NCBI GenBank assembly: GCA_021234155.1
Contig: JAJEKV010000058.1
Coordinates: forward strand, 5,342,600 to 5,406,599
DNA from: Isoetes taiwanensis
Lineage: Eukaryota > Streptophyta > Lycopodiopsida > Isoetales > Isoetaceae
Direction of reading: 5' to 3'
DNA length: 64,000 bases
Positions 1 to 11,048 of this stretch are shown here, piece by piece (position 1 is the stretch's first letter; each line of letters begins with the position of its first letter). The translations under genes and the position numbers were made by a program. The notes beneath the pieces were generated by a model. The model did not search any database. It was not told the origin of the DNA and worked only from the letters and a program-made list of their open reading frames with translations.

Positions 1-198
1 TTATGTTAGAAAATAGCGCATCCGCAAATCAGTCCTTTGCATTTACGTATAACTTTTCCTAGAAGCAATTTGAAAATAATGCGGACACGTTAATTTTTAG
101 TCGTGACAGAAATAGAAAAGATGGGCAGAATGTGGTTATGTTCTATGTGTTATGGTCAAACATTTGTTGCTTCTACTTACATTCTATGTGTTTGCAGA

Positions 199-351
199 GG
201 AATGGCACTAAAGGTCCTCAAAATGGAGCTACGGATATTATGTGAAGTGGAATGGGAAGGGGAAGGACATTCTTCCCAGTCCCACAAAATTCAAGATCGC
301 TGTTGAGGCACAACTGGATTCTGCAGGTCAAGAGGCTGGCAAGAATGCCTG
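199..351 (+). other. possible 3' exon of an unidentified gene
   Basis: A pyrimidine-rich stretch ends in TTTGCAG at about 198. It is followed by a reading frame containing YYVKWNGKGKDILPSP and ending LDSAGQEAGKNA-stop at about 351. The composition (K, G, P, E, A rich, no low complexity) looks coding, but the frame has an upstream stop at about 210, so the exon would need a slightly different acceptor. I do not recognise the protein. It lies just outside the left end of the 12.5-kb element and could be the tail of a host gene interrupted or flanked by it. Low confidence. Confidence 0.2.
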
Positions 352-683
352 ACCCCTTCTTGTTCTATGACATCAAAGTAAGATTATCTTTTTCTATAGG
401 TTTTTGGCAGGCTATTTGCCATTCTCGATTAGAATGATCTTAGATTTTGCAAGAACACAGACCCACTCATCTCAATGTGAGAATCTGTATTTGGCAAATT
501 ATTGTGGTAACCATCAAAATATTCTTCAAGAAATGAATACTCGAGAGATTATGCAATATAACTTCATTTGATCCTATGACAAGCAACTCTCAAATCAACA
601 AGAACCTGCAGGGATCTAGGTTTAAGGCGACCTTTGCATAATTCAAATTCGTTGACCATAACACATAGAAGAAGAAGAAGAAA
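352..683. other. non-coding flank with GAA microsatellite
   Basis: No convincing reading frame. It ends in a GAA triplet run (666-683) that abuts the left terminus of the large element and matches the sequence directly after the right terminus. Confidence 0.5.
666..683 (+). repeat. candidate target-site duplication, left copy
   Basis: The 18 bases immediately left of the left terminal inverted repeat match the 18 bases immediately right of the right one (13151-13168) at 17 of 18 positions, in direct orientation: TAGAAGAAGAAGAAGAA plus one differing base. Being a GAA microsatellite, the true duplication may be shorter. Confidence 0.55.
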
Positions 684-707
684 AGTCCTATTTAATTAAA
701 GTGGGAC
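684..707 (+). repeat. left terminal inverted repeat
   Basis: Begins AGTCCTATTTAATTAAAG and ends GTGGGAC. Its reverse complement occurs at 13127-13150 with one mismatch (AGTCC versus AGTCG). A near-identical inverted pair 12.4 kb apart, at the edges of a gene-bearing block, is not expected by chance. Confidence 0.75.
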
Positions 708-878
708 AAATCTTGAATTTTGGGACTCGGACTGAAAATGGGACTCACACACCATAAAAGAAATTTCTGAATTGATTGCTTGAATAGAATTACACATGAC
801 ACACATAGAATTGGGTTACTTGTTTTCCTCATAAATTTTACAAACCACTAGTTGAGAAAGTTTTCAAACTTCTCAATA

Positions 879-3791
879 TTATGCACCCTCATACAATGAT
901 ATAGCATGGAGGTTGCTCATGGCCTTGTCCATCTCCTTTCTTGGGATCTTGTGTGTGTTGTCTTTTGCAATGTGAGAACTTGGATATGACCATACCACAC
1001 ACTCCACCAATTCCCTCCTTTGAGGGTCAGCATAATTTGGCCTCCACTTCTTCTCCCAAAGATCGGTGTATTGCTCCTTCAAGTTGCCCTTCTTGTGCCT
1101 CCCAATGGGCTCCCAATATTGAATTTGGAATCCGTGACTAAACTCCTCTCCATCGGGCATAGTGGTGGTCACATCAGAGAGTGCCACCCCTAACCATATT
1201 GGACAGTCCTCATCATCAGGCCTTACTAGCACAAAGTATCCTTCCTTGATGTCCTCAAAGGGATCCCACTCAGGAAGATCAAACCACTTCGGCTTTGAGG
1301 CCTTACTTCCCACAAACCACTTGGGACCCAAGTGAGCATTCTTAGACGTGCTTGCACCTTGAGAACCCTCCCATCTTGACTCGGCAAGAACCCGCCTCTT
1401 AGCTCCCTCCCACATGGTCGTTCAGGTTTCTAAGCATGTCACAACTTTCTCCCAAGACTTGATTAGGGAGTCCATTTGATTTTTCTTAAGAGTGGAGGTG
1501 TGCTTTCCATTTGAACATCATCCCGGTCGTTATGTAATCCTTGATGCCCTTCACCGGTTGGCTAGAGTCTTTGGTATCTTGAAGGGAGGTAGTGGTTTTG
1601 GCTGCCCTTTAGGAATGAGAACTTCACCAAAGACACCCTTTGCCACAACTCGATACCTTATGCAGGCATCCACAACTTGTCACCTGGTCTCCACTTATAT
1701 TGCATGATTGGTATTCCATCCCTAACCCAAAACTTGAATTGAAGTGGCTTTGTGTGTCCTGTCAACTGGTCCTTGCCATCTAGCAAGTATCCTTCTACAA
1801 ATGATTTCCAATCTGCAACCTCATCCATCAAGAAAGCCATTGGGTTGGGGTCAATGCAGCTCTCAAACACATCCATTAGTTCGGGGAGAGTGGTCACGTT
1901 TTCTCTCTTGAGCTTGGTGGAGAAAGTTCCAAAGAATCCATCTATATCATCATCATGTATGCCCAACCATCATGAATCCCACTTTCACAACTTTGAATAC
2001 TCCCACTCTTTGTCAAGTATGACATTGCCCCAAACATCCATCTATTCTTGTTTTCTTTCCAACAGGTTGTCCAAACTGGAACACATAGCTCCTCGTGCGG
2101 TGATTTCTCAAGTAAGGGGAAATCATCCCAAGTCCTCCTTGATTCACTAGACACCTTGGATGTGAGCTTCTTTATCCGCCTTTGGTAACAAAGCGGTTGA
2201 TCATCCATCAAAGCCTCAAAATGGGGGTTTGAAGGGGAATACCTCCTCCCTTCTATCGATCCTTTCTCTAGTGTTCTCAAGCACTTGAAAATAGAGCTCA
2301 CATGGAAGTTTGGATCATCTCTCCATAGATCAAGCACAAAATGACCATATGTTCCAGTTCCATGACCATGTGTTAATACACCCCGCCGGACTTACTTTCA
2401 TCTCAAAAGCGTTTTGACAACGCTTGGGTAAAGGATCTAGCTTTGGCAAGAAAGTCTTGTGTTGGTCCATCTTATCATGAATTATACACAAAAATTTGTC
2501 CGAATTGCATCTCGAGAAAATGTTCTCCACGCCAATACAAACTGTCTACATGATATTTGGTCCCTTTGGTGATCTGCAAATTGCTCCCTAATTGCCATTC
2601 TTTCTTTCTCTATTGCAGTTGATGCAAGTGTATCCTTGAGTTGAATGCAAGTGTTGCACTTTGAGAATGGCATGTGTTGTAGGACACTCACGTCCGAGAA
2701 GTGAGTGCTCCATAACTTGCTGAAATGTGATTGAGAAAGAGGCCTACCTCCGGTAGTTTCTAGGATGGAGTTGACCTCCTTAAGGCACTCCTTTTGGATA
2801 TAGTGTTGTGGCAACACTCTTTTGCACCACTCGCTGCACCGTGCTCGTTCACCTTCGACTTGTGGGGCATAGATTGAGACATGTATCTCACAAAGCTCTC
2901 AAGACCGCAATGGCCTTTAGAGTATTTGCTCTAGGTTTCAAAGTGAGTGCATTACCATGTTGGAACAAAGTGTGCCCTTTTCTAACCTGCTCCCAAGATT
3001 CCGTAAAATGAAGACTTGCTTCACCCCAAGAATCCATCTCAATGCTCTCATACATACCTTCATTCCCTCAATTGATATAGCGGTACCGTCCCTGTGTTTT
3101 CATCATAGCTGGAATTCCTACACAAGGAGTAAATGAAATTAATCCTATCTTTTTGAAGCTGTCCAATGTATTGGGACCTTATCTGCACGAGGTCATCCAC
3201 ATTGTAATGCACTGTGCAATCTAGGTTGCAACACTCTTGTCCCCTAATTGCCTCCAGGTTTTCTTTGGTTGGTGCCATACTTTCCATCCTTTCTAAATAT
3301 TTGTCACTTCTAGGCCTCTTGGGCACCTTTGGGTCGCCTTTTATGAAAGACATAGCGTCTCTTCCTTGTGATCAAAGGATGCTCATCGACCACCAAATCT
3401 TCCACATGGCCTTGGGTGGGCCTTGGGGTGTGTAGTTCAGTAGGGCATTCTAGAGTATCACCATTCTTGTGTGTAATAAATCTAATTGGCCATCTCAACT
3501 GAGCTTGGGACTCCCAGCCCGAAAGCACACAATGCAATCACTAGAGCTTCCCACGGGACATGATAGTATCAACTTCGATAAGAAGCTTCACAATGCCAAC
3601 TCCAAGATGTTCATCTCCCAGCCTCTCATCATTCACACTATCAAATGGATCAACTGCAGTTATTATGCCCTCTGCAAATACCATCTGGTTGCAAGGGTGC
3701 AACAAAAGGCAACCCATCCTCCTCCATTGGAGCCTAGGGCAATGGCCTCCTTTGGACTTCCCTGGCTCCATTTTACTCATCTCACATGCTC
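879..3791 (-). pseudogene. transposase-like gene (DUF7869-like), decayed
   Basis: A chain of minus-strand fragments reads in one order. From the 5' end: about 3791-3541 (EGIITAVDPFD...ERLGDEHLGV), 3537-3310, 3353-3060, 2817-2482 (FSKLWSTHFSDV, then MPFSKCNTCIQLKD), 2530-2330 (IIHDKMDQHKTFLPKL), 2337-1942, 1966-1658 (HTKPLQFKFW...IMQYKW) and 1415-879. The first part resembles the transposon-associated module of plant genes that have DP...G..LG and a WP motif (DUF8039-like). The SKC..C and HDKMDQ.KT..P motifs are typical of the DUF7869 family of repeat-encoded proteins with a presumed RNase H-like fold. The last fragment (GYFVLVRPDDEDCPIWLGVALSDV...IQYWEP) resembles a small barrel-like tail. 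The presumed role is transposition of the surrounding element. Frames shift several times and stops interrupt it, so no intact product is expected. An acceptor-like CCAG precedes the first fragment; upstream exons were not found. Confidence 0.6.
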
Positions 3792-3829
3792 CTGGAATGA
3801 AAAAGCTCACATTAAAACCATATAGCCCC

Positions 3830-4060
3830 AAACACCACAAATATGACCATATGAACCATATAAAACCATACAAACATATTAAATATAACCATATTAAATC
3901 ATACAACCATATTAACTAAAATCATATAACCATATTAAAGGATACAACCACACTCATTCTAAACCATATGTGAACATTGTAACCATATATACCATTGATA
4001 CTATTCAACCATTGAAACCTTATTAAATACATAAGACAACATATATAAACATATAACTAA
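3830..4060. repeat. degenerate AT-rich short tandem repeat
   Basis: Many imperfect copies of an AACCATATTAAA-type unit of about 10-17 bp, for example around 3836-3935 and 3975-4000. It lies just upstream of the minus-strand gene and may be its promoter region or simply repeat expansion. Confidence 0.6.
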
Positions 4061-5090
4061 CCCTTTCATATCTTGGCATGGCCGTAATGCCTCTTCGGAG
4101 GTCAAAACCGCGGGCTACGCCAAGAATCCAAGACCGCCACGCCATGGAGGGCATGGCCCACACGCGATGTAAGTATATTATTGCACTTTTACGAGGGTTC
4201 GAGGGTGCAGCGTAATTAATCGCACCCTCTTCCTCTCCCCCACCATTCTTCCTCCCCCGTTTTCTCGATCGCCTCTTGAGCTCCCTGTTTCCTTAGGGCG
4301 CCTCGCTTTTACCGATCGGCGATCGAGCAAACCGAAAGCGATTCAGCGCCATCTTATGACAGCAGCCTTGGTCGACCGATCGGGACGCTTCCAAATACCG
4401 AAGTTCTCCAAGCAGTTCATTGTTCGATGGCGTTTACCACCGAGAAGAAAGTGAGGCTCTTTTTTGTGCCGCTTTTAGTCTTACGTAAGTCTTTTAGTGC
4501 ATTTTTTCTTATATTCTCGTTGTTAGAGGCTCTTATTAATCCCTCGATACAATTTCTGACCCGACAAATCCTTATTCACGCTTTGTCAACGACTATACCC
4601 ACATGGAATCAAGCGGAAGCCTCCTCCTCATCCGGCCAAATCTTCCGGTATGTTTTTGTAATATCATACCCTTTTTAATCTCATTTTTCTCAGATTGTTC
4701 TCCACTTTTTTCTCAGACTTTTTCTCCACTTTTCTCTGTTTTTCTCATTAATCTTAATAATCTTTGTATTGTTTTTGCATTTTTTGTTATCTTTTTTCTT
4801 GCTTGTGGTTGAATTGAATACATTGTACATGCACAAGTGAGAATAGTGGTTATAGTAGCAAGCAACCGAGAGAGAAATCATCGAGAGACCTGGTGTTAGG
4901 AAGTAAGATATTGCGAGCATTAACAGAAAATAACTAGGAATGTCTTTCTCCCAAAGAAGAATTCAGAATAGGAATTGCTTCACGTAATCTCCATTTCTAA
5001 CTCACAAAGCCAAAATCCGCTGCGGGGAGACATGCAGAAGGGAGTTCGCGAGTTGAAATACTTCAACTTAGCGGTCAGGGGAAAGTACGG
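4061..5090. other. non-coding interior of the large element
   Basis: No convincing gene. A short hairpin occurs near 4209-4233 (GGGTGC...GCACCC around GTAATTAATC). The stretch 4430-4810 is T-rich and gives only low-complexity hydrophobic frames. Confidence 0.5.
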
Positions 5091-5098
5091 GCCTTCTT

Positions 5099-6347
5099 TA
5101 CGACTCATGAGTCGAGAACTTCTACTGGGCGAGGCGAAGAGGGAGTGTACACTGGGCTGGCGGGTTGAGGGATTCTCGACTTCATGATTGGGATACCTGA
5201 CTACCCGATGTCTTCACATTCTTTAGAACCTGGCGACGGCTTCTCGACTCGCGGAGTCGAGAATGTGACTCCCCTCGCCAATGGCTCTTTGTGCGGTCGC
5301 CGAGTGCCTCCCACCGATCCCGAGCCACTCTCGCCCGAACCATGCTCATCAAATATTGCGAAGGGAGGCTCCGTGGGTGGAGGCCTGGACTAACCCAACC
5401 AACTGGCGGCTTTCACTGCGACTTCGTGAGTCGGAAAGCGAGCACTTGAGGACGATCTCAACCACTCTCCTTCTATCTTCCTCGGACATTGCGAAGGGAA
5501 GTGGTTTTGTTGTCTCGCAGCCAACTCTTAGCAACCCAATTCTCAGGTATTGTGGTCGCCGTGGCCTCTACCCAATCAAAGACCGTCTCCTTCGAACCAT
5601 CTTCAGCGAATATTGCGAAGGGGATGGGCTCGATTGGGTGGGAGGCCTCGGCGACTAACCACAGTTCTTTGGCGGTCTTTCTCGACTTCGTGAGTCGAGA
5701 AAACGCTTGAGCTCTAGTGCACTCTAGAGCTGGCACCGCAGATAGTCTTAAACACTCTCCTTCTATCTTCCTCGGACATTGCGCGGGGAAGTGTTTTTTT
5801 TTGCTCCCAGCCAACTCTTAGCAACCCAATTCTCTGTGTGTGTGGTCGCGAGAATGCATGCATTCCACGTAGCTTCTTTGTATGCATTCGACTCGCTGAA
5901 GTCGGGAATGCCTTACCCAACCCACTCCATGTGTACTAACCGGAGTTACGGATGGTTAAGGCATTCTAATTTGCGAGTCGAGAATGTAGACAGGAAGCCA
6001 ACGATCGCATTCTCGACTTCGCTAGTCGAGAATCCTCGCCTAGCCAAATCTTACGTGTGTGGAATCGCGGTGGCCTCTACCGGTCGAGCCACTCTCTCCC
6101 GAACCATCTTCGGCGAATATCGCGAAGGGGAGGGGCTGGGGCGGGTGGAGGCCTCTACAACTAACCACGAGGGAAACCACGAATTTCTGGCATGCGCATT
6201 TCGCCTCCACGAAGTTGGGAATGCCTTAACCAACTAGGCACTCCATGTGTACTAACCGGAGTTCGGATGGCAAGGCATTCTCGACTTGCGAAGTCGAGAA
6301 TGTAGAAGCGAAAATAACGATCGCATTCTCGACTGCCAAGTCGAGAA
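5099..6347. repeat. TCGAC/GTCGA palindrome family, cluster 1
   Basis: About nine 18-25 bp palindromes, consensus TCTCGACTCGCGAGTCGAGA, with variable centres (CATGA, CGCGGA, TTCGTGA, TTCGCTA, TTGCGA, TGCCA). They lie at about 5099-5119, 5241-5263, 5414-5437 (degenerate), 5678-5702, 5885-5909, 5961-5986, 6009-6032, 6278-6301 and 6325-6347. Arms stay complementary even where the centre differs. Flanks tend to be CATTC/GAATG in this cluster. Confidence 0.8.
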
Positions 6348-6670
6348 TCCCTTAGCCGACCAATTCTCCTATGTATGGTAGCGGTGGCCTCGACCCGGTC
6401 GAGTCACTCTCCTTGAACCATCTTAATTCGAATAGTGCGCGAAGGGAGGGGCTCTGGGCTGGGTGGAGGCCTCTACAACTAACCACGGGGAAACCCGGAG
6501 GAAGCCAAGGCTTGCATTCTCTACAAATCTTGCACTTTCTATTCTCCCTTTTTAGTCCCAAGTGCCTCTAGCCCTGCTCGAGCCACTCTCCTTGAACCAT
6601 CTTCCTCGAATATTGCGAAGAGGAGTGGTTCTGGACGGGTGGAGGCCCCTCCCACTAACTACAAGAGGAT
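5200..6670 (+). repeat. irregular tandem repeat, about 80-100 bp unit, interleaved with palindromes
   Basis: At least five diverged copies of a unit reading roughly GCCACTCTCCTTGAACCATC, then CGAATATTGCGAAGGGGAGG and GGTGGAGGCCTCTACAACTA, are found near 5322, 5585, 6078, 6400 and 6578. A second unit, starting CTTCTATCTTCCTCGGACAT, occurs at about 5470 and 5759. Palindromes of the TCGAC/GTCGA family sit between copies. No protein frame persists across copies, so this is repeat DNA, not a gene family. Confidence 0.6.
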
Positions 6671-7558
6671 GCATTTGAACCTTAGTCCTAGCCCGATCTA
6701 TGTACAACATTCCAAGTAAACATGGTCCATGGAAAAACAGACCTATAACGGGGCTCGTTCTTTACCCTCGATCCAATGTTTCCTTGCCGAGGCATCTCTC
6801 AACCTAGAGAGTAAATCATCTCTCGAAGTGAGAAATCTTTGGACAAGGAAACACTTGAATCCGTCGAGCTTATCGGCCAGTTCCATTATTTAAACACATA
6901 CGGCATGTTCTACAAGTTTAAATAACATAGGCATCTCTCAAACTCACCTCTTCACGCTAGATAATTCCTTGGGCCATTGTATCACGGATCCCGCAGCCTC
7001 ACCCGAGTCTTTGCTTCTTCCGCCGGTCTCTTCAAGAGTGTATTCGCATCTATTACGTATCATCGCTGCGATTCTCGCGTATCCCCTTTCCATGGCGCCA
7101 AGCAGATGTAGAGTTCGGTGAAACCGGCTCCTCTCCGCTTCCTACCTTAGCTCCGTGCTCATCGATCAATTCAATCCGCTTGCAATAGGGCCAGGGTCGT
7201 GAAAAACACACATATGCAAGGCGCTATTAGCAGCTTACCACGTCGCGGCGCCATTCCGGAAGTCGCTAACAGTCGATGATCCCCTCCGACCTCGAGTTCC
7301 CCAATGCCGCAGGGAAGATAAACTACGCTCCACTCACTTAGTCCCTTGATGTGATTCAATTTCGAAATAGTGTTTGGGCGGGCTAAAGCCGCCGTCTTTG
7401 TACCCTTAGCCCGCTTTTTTTCATAAATGATTGCATGTCCTTAACTTCAAATTAAAGAACACGCCCCGATCTTTTTTACATGCAGTCCTAAAACTCACAA
7501 CGCGGCGGGAAACTTAATTTACGTGAGTCGTCCGAAGCGGATGAGAGGGCATATAGAA
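6671..7558. other. no gene seen
   Basis: Mixed-composition DNA without a convincing coding frame, upstream of a start-like exon at 7559. It may hold the promoter of the rightward gene block, but no clear TATA box or other element could be assigned. Confidence 0.4.
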
Positions 7559-8820
7559 ATGACTCCGTCCAAGAAGCGAGGCGCCGGAGGGGATGCTTCT
7601 GCCAGCGGCAGCAAGAAGAAGAAGACAAACACCCCAGGTGAGCTCTGAGGTTTTTGTATTGTCGGAATACCTTAAGCGATCCATCCGTTCTTCTTGCAAA
7701 GATTCACCTCGGACTCACCGGGTGATCACCGTCGAACTCCATTCTTTGTCATCGAGGGACTGGAGACAGAGCTTCTTGACACAAATGGCCATTCTTGGTG
7801 GTATGTCGAGGTATCGACAAGTGGGAAGGAGAAAGATCTGCTTTCTACACCAAAGGGACAAGAAGAGCTCGGGAGACAAGTACAAGAAAATCGGTGTTGT
7901 GCTCTCTCGCCTCGCCCGATTCAAGCATTTGACACTACATGTCGAGGACCCGGTAAGAGTAAGTTCTATCGCACCAAAAATTGGCGGTTTCAAATTATTC
8001 TCACTCTTCCATGAGCAAGGCTAAGGGCACCGAAAAAGGTCGGGCGCCTTTTAAATTGTCGAGAACCTTGGGTGGAAGGATGGAAGGGATGAAGGAGGCC
8101 GGAACCCTAACATCCAGGGGAGCTTGGTATGGAGATTTTCAGTCGGGGAAAACTGCTCAATACGGGAGCTTCACATCTATTGTCTTTGAAGACTCTACAA
8201 CACTCTGCGTGGGGGAATGTTGTGGTTCATACACAAAAAGTCCACCAAAAACATAGATGGGGATGATGACACCCACACGGGAGGAGTCGATGACGAAGGA
8301 GACGAAGATATGGTCGACTCCCCAAACCTCGATCCGGATGATCGATCAGGATTTTCGAGAGAGGGGCACGTAAAATGGAGCGTCTAGCTCAAGATATCCG
8401 TTGGGAATATCACACAAGCTGCTGCTGGACATTAGACTACCTGAAGGTTTGCACGGGAGATGCCGTCTTGTTCAACCATTGGAATTTAATCCAAAGACAC
8501 ATGCCGGAGATTACGAACTCGATGGTGCGACATCCCATTGTGAGATCCAATGCTCGGGCGGATGTCATACCTTTTAGCGATCGACAGTGAGTTGTTCACC
8601 GGAAGTCCGAGGAAGATCTCAAGGAAAAAAGACGTCCGATTTCGGGTTGTAGACGGACAAGAGTTAGGGCTGCTCAAGTATTGCGGACGGAGAAGGAGGT
8701 GCCGAAAAAGGATCAAGGATAGATATGCCAAGCGAGAGTGCAGAGTTCTTCTACGGAGACGCCAAAGAACCGAACCCGGCCAAAGATTAGCCACCGCTGT
8801 AACACAATAGCGCGAAAGTG
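7559..8820 (+). pseudogene. unidentified rightward gene of the element, 5' part, decayed
   Basis: It opens with an ATG exon (7559-7637) encoding a basic, lysine-rich start (MTPSKKRG... then SGSKKKKTNTP) that could act as a nuclear localisation signal, ending in a strong donor CAG/GTGAGC. Later fragments look coding: VIEGLETELLDTNGHSWWYV at about 7745-7805, YKKIGVVLSRLARFKHLTLH near 7880-7940, and KVCTGDAVLFNHWNLIQRHM then NARADVIPFSDRQ at 8445-8588. The frame changes between them. I do not recognise a family. The segments probably belong to one element-encoded protein because they share strand and order, but exon joins cannot be set from sequence alone. Confidence 0.4.
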
Positions 8821-8917
8821 CCCGCCCACGTAAGGTAAATAACTCTCCGATCTTTCCATTCCATTCGATTCATGAAGTCGAAAGCCCCGCCATCCTAACA
8901 TTTGCCGATATCATCGG

Positions 8918-9243
8918 GTTTCTCACTCATGAGTCGAGAAAGCCCGGAGTAAATACGTAAAATCAAAGGATGTGGAGCTTTCTCGACTCATGAAGTCGAG
9001 AAAACCCTTAGCCAAGAAAAGAAAATTAGACAATCATCGGGGATTTTCGACTCGCGAGTCGAGAAAACCCTGCCATCCTAACATTTGCCGATTATCATCG
9101 GGGTTTTCACCGCCAGTCGAAAGCCGGTAATGCAGAAATCAAAGGATGCAGAGCTTTCTCGACAGCGACGAGAAAACCCGTGAGAAGTAAAAAGAAAATT
9201 AGACATTCAAGGGACTTTCTCGACTCGCGAGTCGAGAAAACCC
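8918..9243. repeat. TCGAC/GTCGA palindrome family, cluster 2
   Basis: Six copies: 8918-8940, 8979-9004 (centre CATGA), 9043-9067 and 9215-9243 (perfect around CGCG), plus degenerate ones at 9103-9125 and 9155-9180. Here the flanks are TTTCTC/GAGAAAACCC, and the sequence between copies is itself repeated (CATTTGCCGAT.ATCATCGG; ATCAAAGGATG.GGAGCTTT). The cluster therefore grew by local duplication of about 140-bp units. Confidence 0.8.
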
Positions 9244-9425
9244 GGGGCTACATTTTACTGTTTATTCCTGGGTGTTTGTAGATACTTTCATGCTCTGACA
9301 TTGGTACATTGTCTGAATGCAGCCCTTATCCTGACCAGATCATACACGCCAGGGCAACAAAGTGGAAAGCATTGGGTTGTCCTCGGCCCTAAAGGAAACA
9401 GGCTCCCCGGATAAGTGGAAGACCT

Positions 9426-9971
9426 TTGAGAAACTATGCGTATATGTTCTCACTGGAGGGATGTGAAGATGACGAGGGAGAGGAAGAAGAGGAGAAGAAG
9501 AAGAGAACACCAAGGAAAGGCAGGGAGTCTCTCTCAGACCAATACGACCTCATTCTTAGCACTGAGGCGGTCTGGGAGAAATGGACTGAAATATGGGCTC
9601 AATGGACAAGAGGCAAGCTGAAGGACAGCAATGGAGAATTTCCAAGCAGGCCCGACCCCAAGTTGTTTGACAAGCAGTTCATGAAGAGGATCTGAGGCCT
9701 CACGGACAAAGAAACGCTTGACCTACAAGGCAAAATCTTGGAGGGAACAATCCTGCTGAGGAAGACCAGGAGTTCTAAATTGCAGGACGCAAAGGATTAT
9801 GCCACAGTCCTAAAGCGACAGCGTGCGTTAGAAGAAGGCATCACGGAGTTCTGCAACGTTGCATCTAATGAATACCATGAATTTGATTATTACAAGGAAA
9901 AGGCTGCCCTTGATGAGGAAGACATGAAGGAATTGAACCGTCTATGTCAACCCTACATCAACACCAAGTGA
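9426..9971 (+). pseudogene. unidentified element-encoded protein, one in-frame stop
   Basis: A single frame of 181 codons broken only by TGA at 9693-9695, where a CGA arginine codon would keep the frame (..FMKRI-stop-GLTDKETLDLQG..). The N-terminal third is strongly acidic then basic (EDDEGEEEEEKKKRTPRKG). The rest looks helical and charged (KLQDAKDYATVLKRQRALEE, FDYYKEKAALDEEDMKELNR). Both halves keep coding-like composition, so the stop is probably recent. No family is recognised. It lies between the 5' gene fragments and the methyltransferase- and phosphatase-like remnants on the same strand, so it may be an internal exon of a longer gene. Confidence 0.5.
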
Positions 9972-10009
9972 AGCGCAGCGTCAAAACCCTTCCTTTCCCC
10001 TGAACGTGC

Positions 10010-10911
10010 TATGGCAATTACGAAAAGGAAGCTTGGATTCGGGGGTGGTCCCATTTAAGGGCACGATAGCTCCCCCATTTCGGTTACTTTGGGACACAAG
10101 GGATTTGGTGGTGCGAACTGGCACTGGACCCGTGGCACTATTTGCCATCAATATGATCAAGACCCCACCCTTTTTATGACAAAGCCGACATAGAGCGGTG
10201 GTACAAGGCGGTCCGGACATGACCGACACGGATACTTTCGGTTTCCTTGTCTTTTTGCATGCCGGGCAATCAAACAACCTTTGTCTCCCAATGGGCGGTG
10301 ATATTAACTTCACCAACAAGATCATGCACTCCATATAACGAACTTGATCATGAGTGCGGACTTGGCTTGCCGAAGGCACCAAGCTTTGCCAACATAGTTT
10401 TGGTTTTGATTTCAAGATCGGATCGACACGGATAAGTGGTGGTCTAGCGAGCATCATTATCTCGACAAGTTCATGATCTCTCAAGAGCCGAGATGGAACC
10501 CCGGAAGGGGGCAGGTTTATGGAGGATGTTCCATCGATGGACAAGGTCGCTAAGGATGGTGCGACCGGTCCTATACATAGAATTCCTATCCGCCAAGAGT
10601 TATCAAGTACTTCATCACCCGGCTTGGTCGAGGAAGATCAAATTGTATCGCGAAAGTGGTACATGAATGGCCTGTTGTTCTCTCGGGGGCTATCTTTGTT
10701 TGGAATGAAACCTATATCCGTGGTTGGAAATAAGGACATGGTTGAAACCATTGGTCATACTTGGATCTGCTTCATGAGCATTTCAAGGGAGGAAGACAAA
10801 TGGAAGCAAGAAAGACGACGAGGACGAGGGAGACAAACCCGGCGGAGACGAGGATGTCGAAGGATTGGACCGAATGCTGCCGAAAACATTATTGAAAGCC
10901 CTGAGATTGAG
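10010..10911 (+). pseudogene. decayed coding block, possibly methyltransferase-like
   Basis: Rightward fragments in changing frames include YDQDPTLFMTKP (about 10154-10190), MTDTDTFGFLVFLHAGQSNN (about 10218-10278), HHYLDKFMISQEPRWNP (about 10452-10502), PPRVIKYFITRLG (about 10590-10628) and EVVHEWPVVLSGAIFVWNET (about 10653-10710). It closes with an acidic tract (KKDDEDEGDKPGGDEDVEG) and a splice donor at 10911/10912. The order (a DP-like motif, then a conserved stretch, then PP..I..FI.RLG..D.IVLE) recalls DNA amino-methyltransferases, where DPP[YWF] is followed by a KP..L...I...PGD.VLD segment. That is inference only; the key residues are not cleanly preserved and I would not assign a function. 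Confidence 0.3.
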
Positions 10912-11048
10912 GTGAGTTTACTTTGTTTCTATCGGTGTTTCTCGACTCGCGAAGTCGAGAAAACTCGCTTCCTTTCAATACCTTTTCTTGTCATTCTCGA
11001 CTCGCGAGTCGAGAATACTCGTTTCCTTTCTGACAGTTGTCATCATTT
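10912..11048 (+). other. short intron occupied by two palindromes
   Basis: GAG/GTGAGT at 10909-10917 and TCATTTCAG at 11040-11048 bound a 137-bp segment with good splice signals. Within it are two members of the TCGAC/GTCGA palindrome family (10938-10963 and 10993-11016), together with near-duplicate flanks (AACTCGCTTCCTTTC / ATACTCGTTTCCTTTC). Confidence 0.5.

Noticed and set aside
4427..4812. Two overlapping hydrophobic frames with an ATG after a GC-rich stretch
   Set aside because: T-rich low complexity, no continuation or domain; possibly untranslated leader or intron.
5099..6347. Regularly spaced palindromes resembling a CRISPR array
   Set aside because: Spacing is irregular, the repeat itself varies, and the context is a plant transposon.
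9981..10544. 187-codon minus-strand frame
   Set aside because: It lies opposite rightward fragments with better protein-like composition and has no recognisable domain; treated as a shadow.
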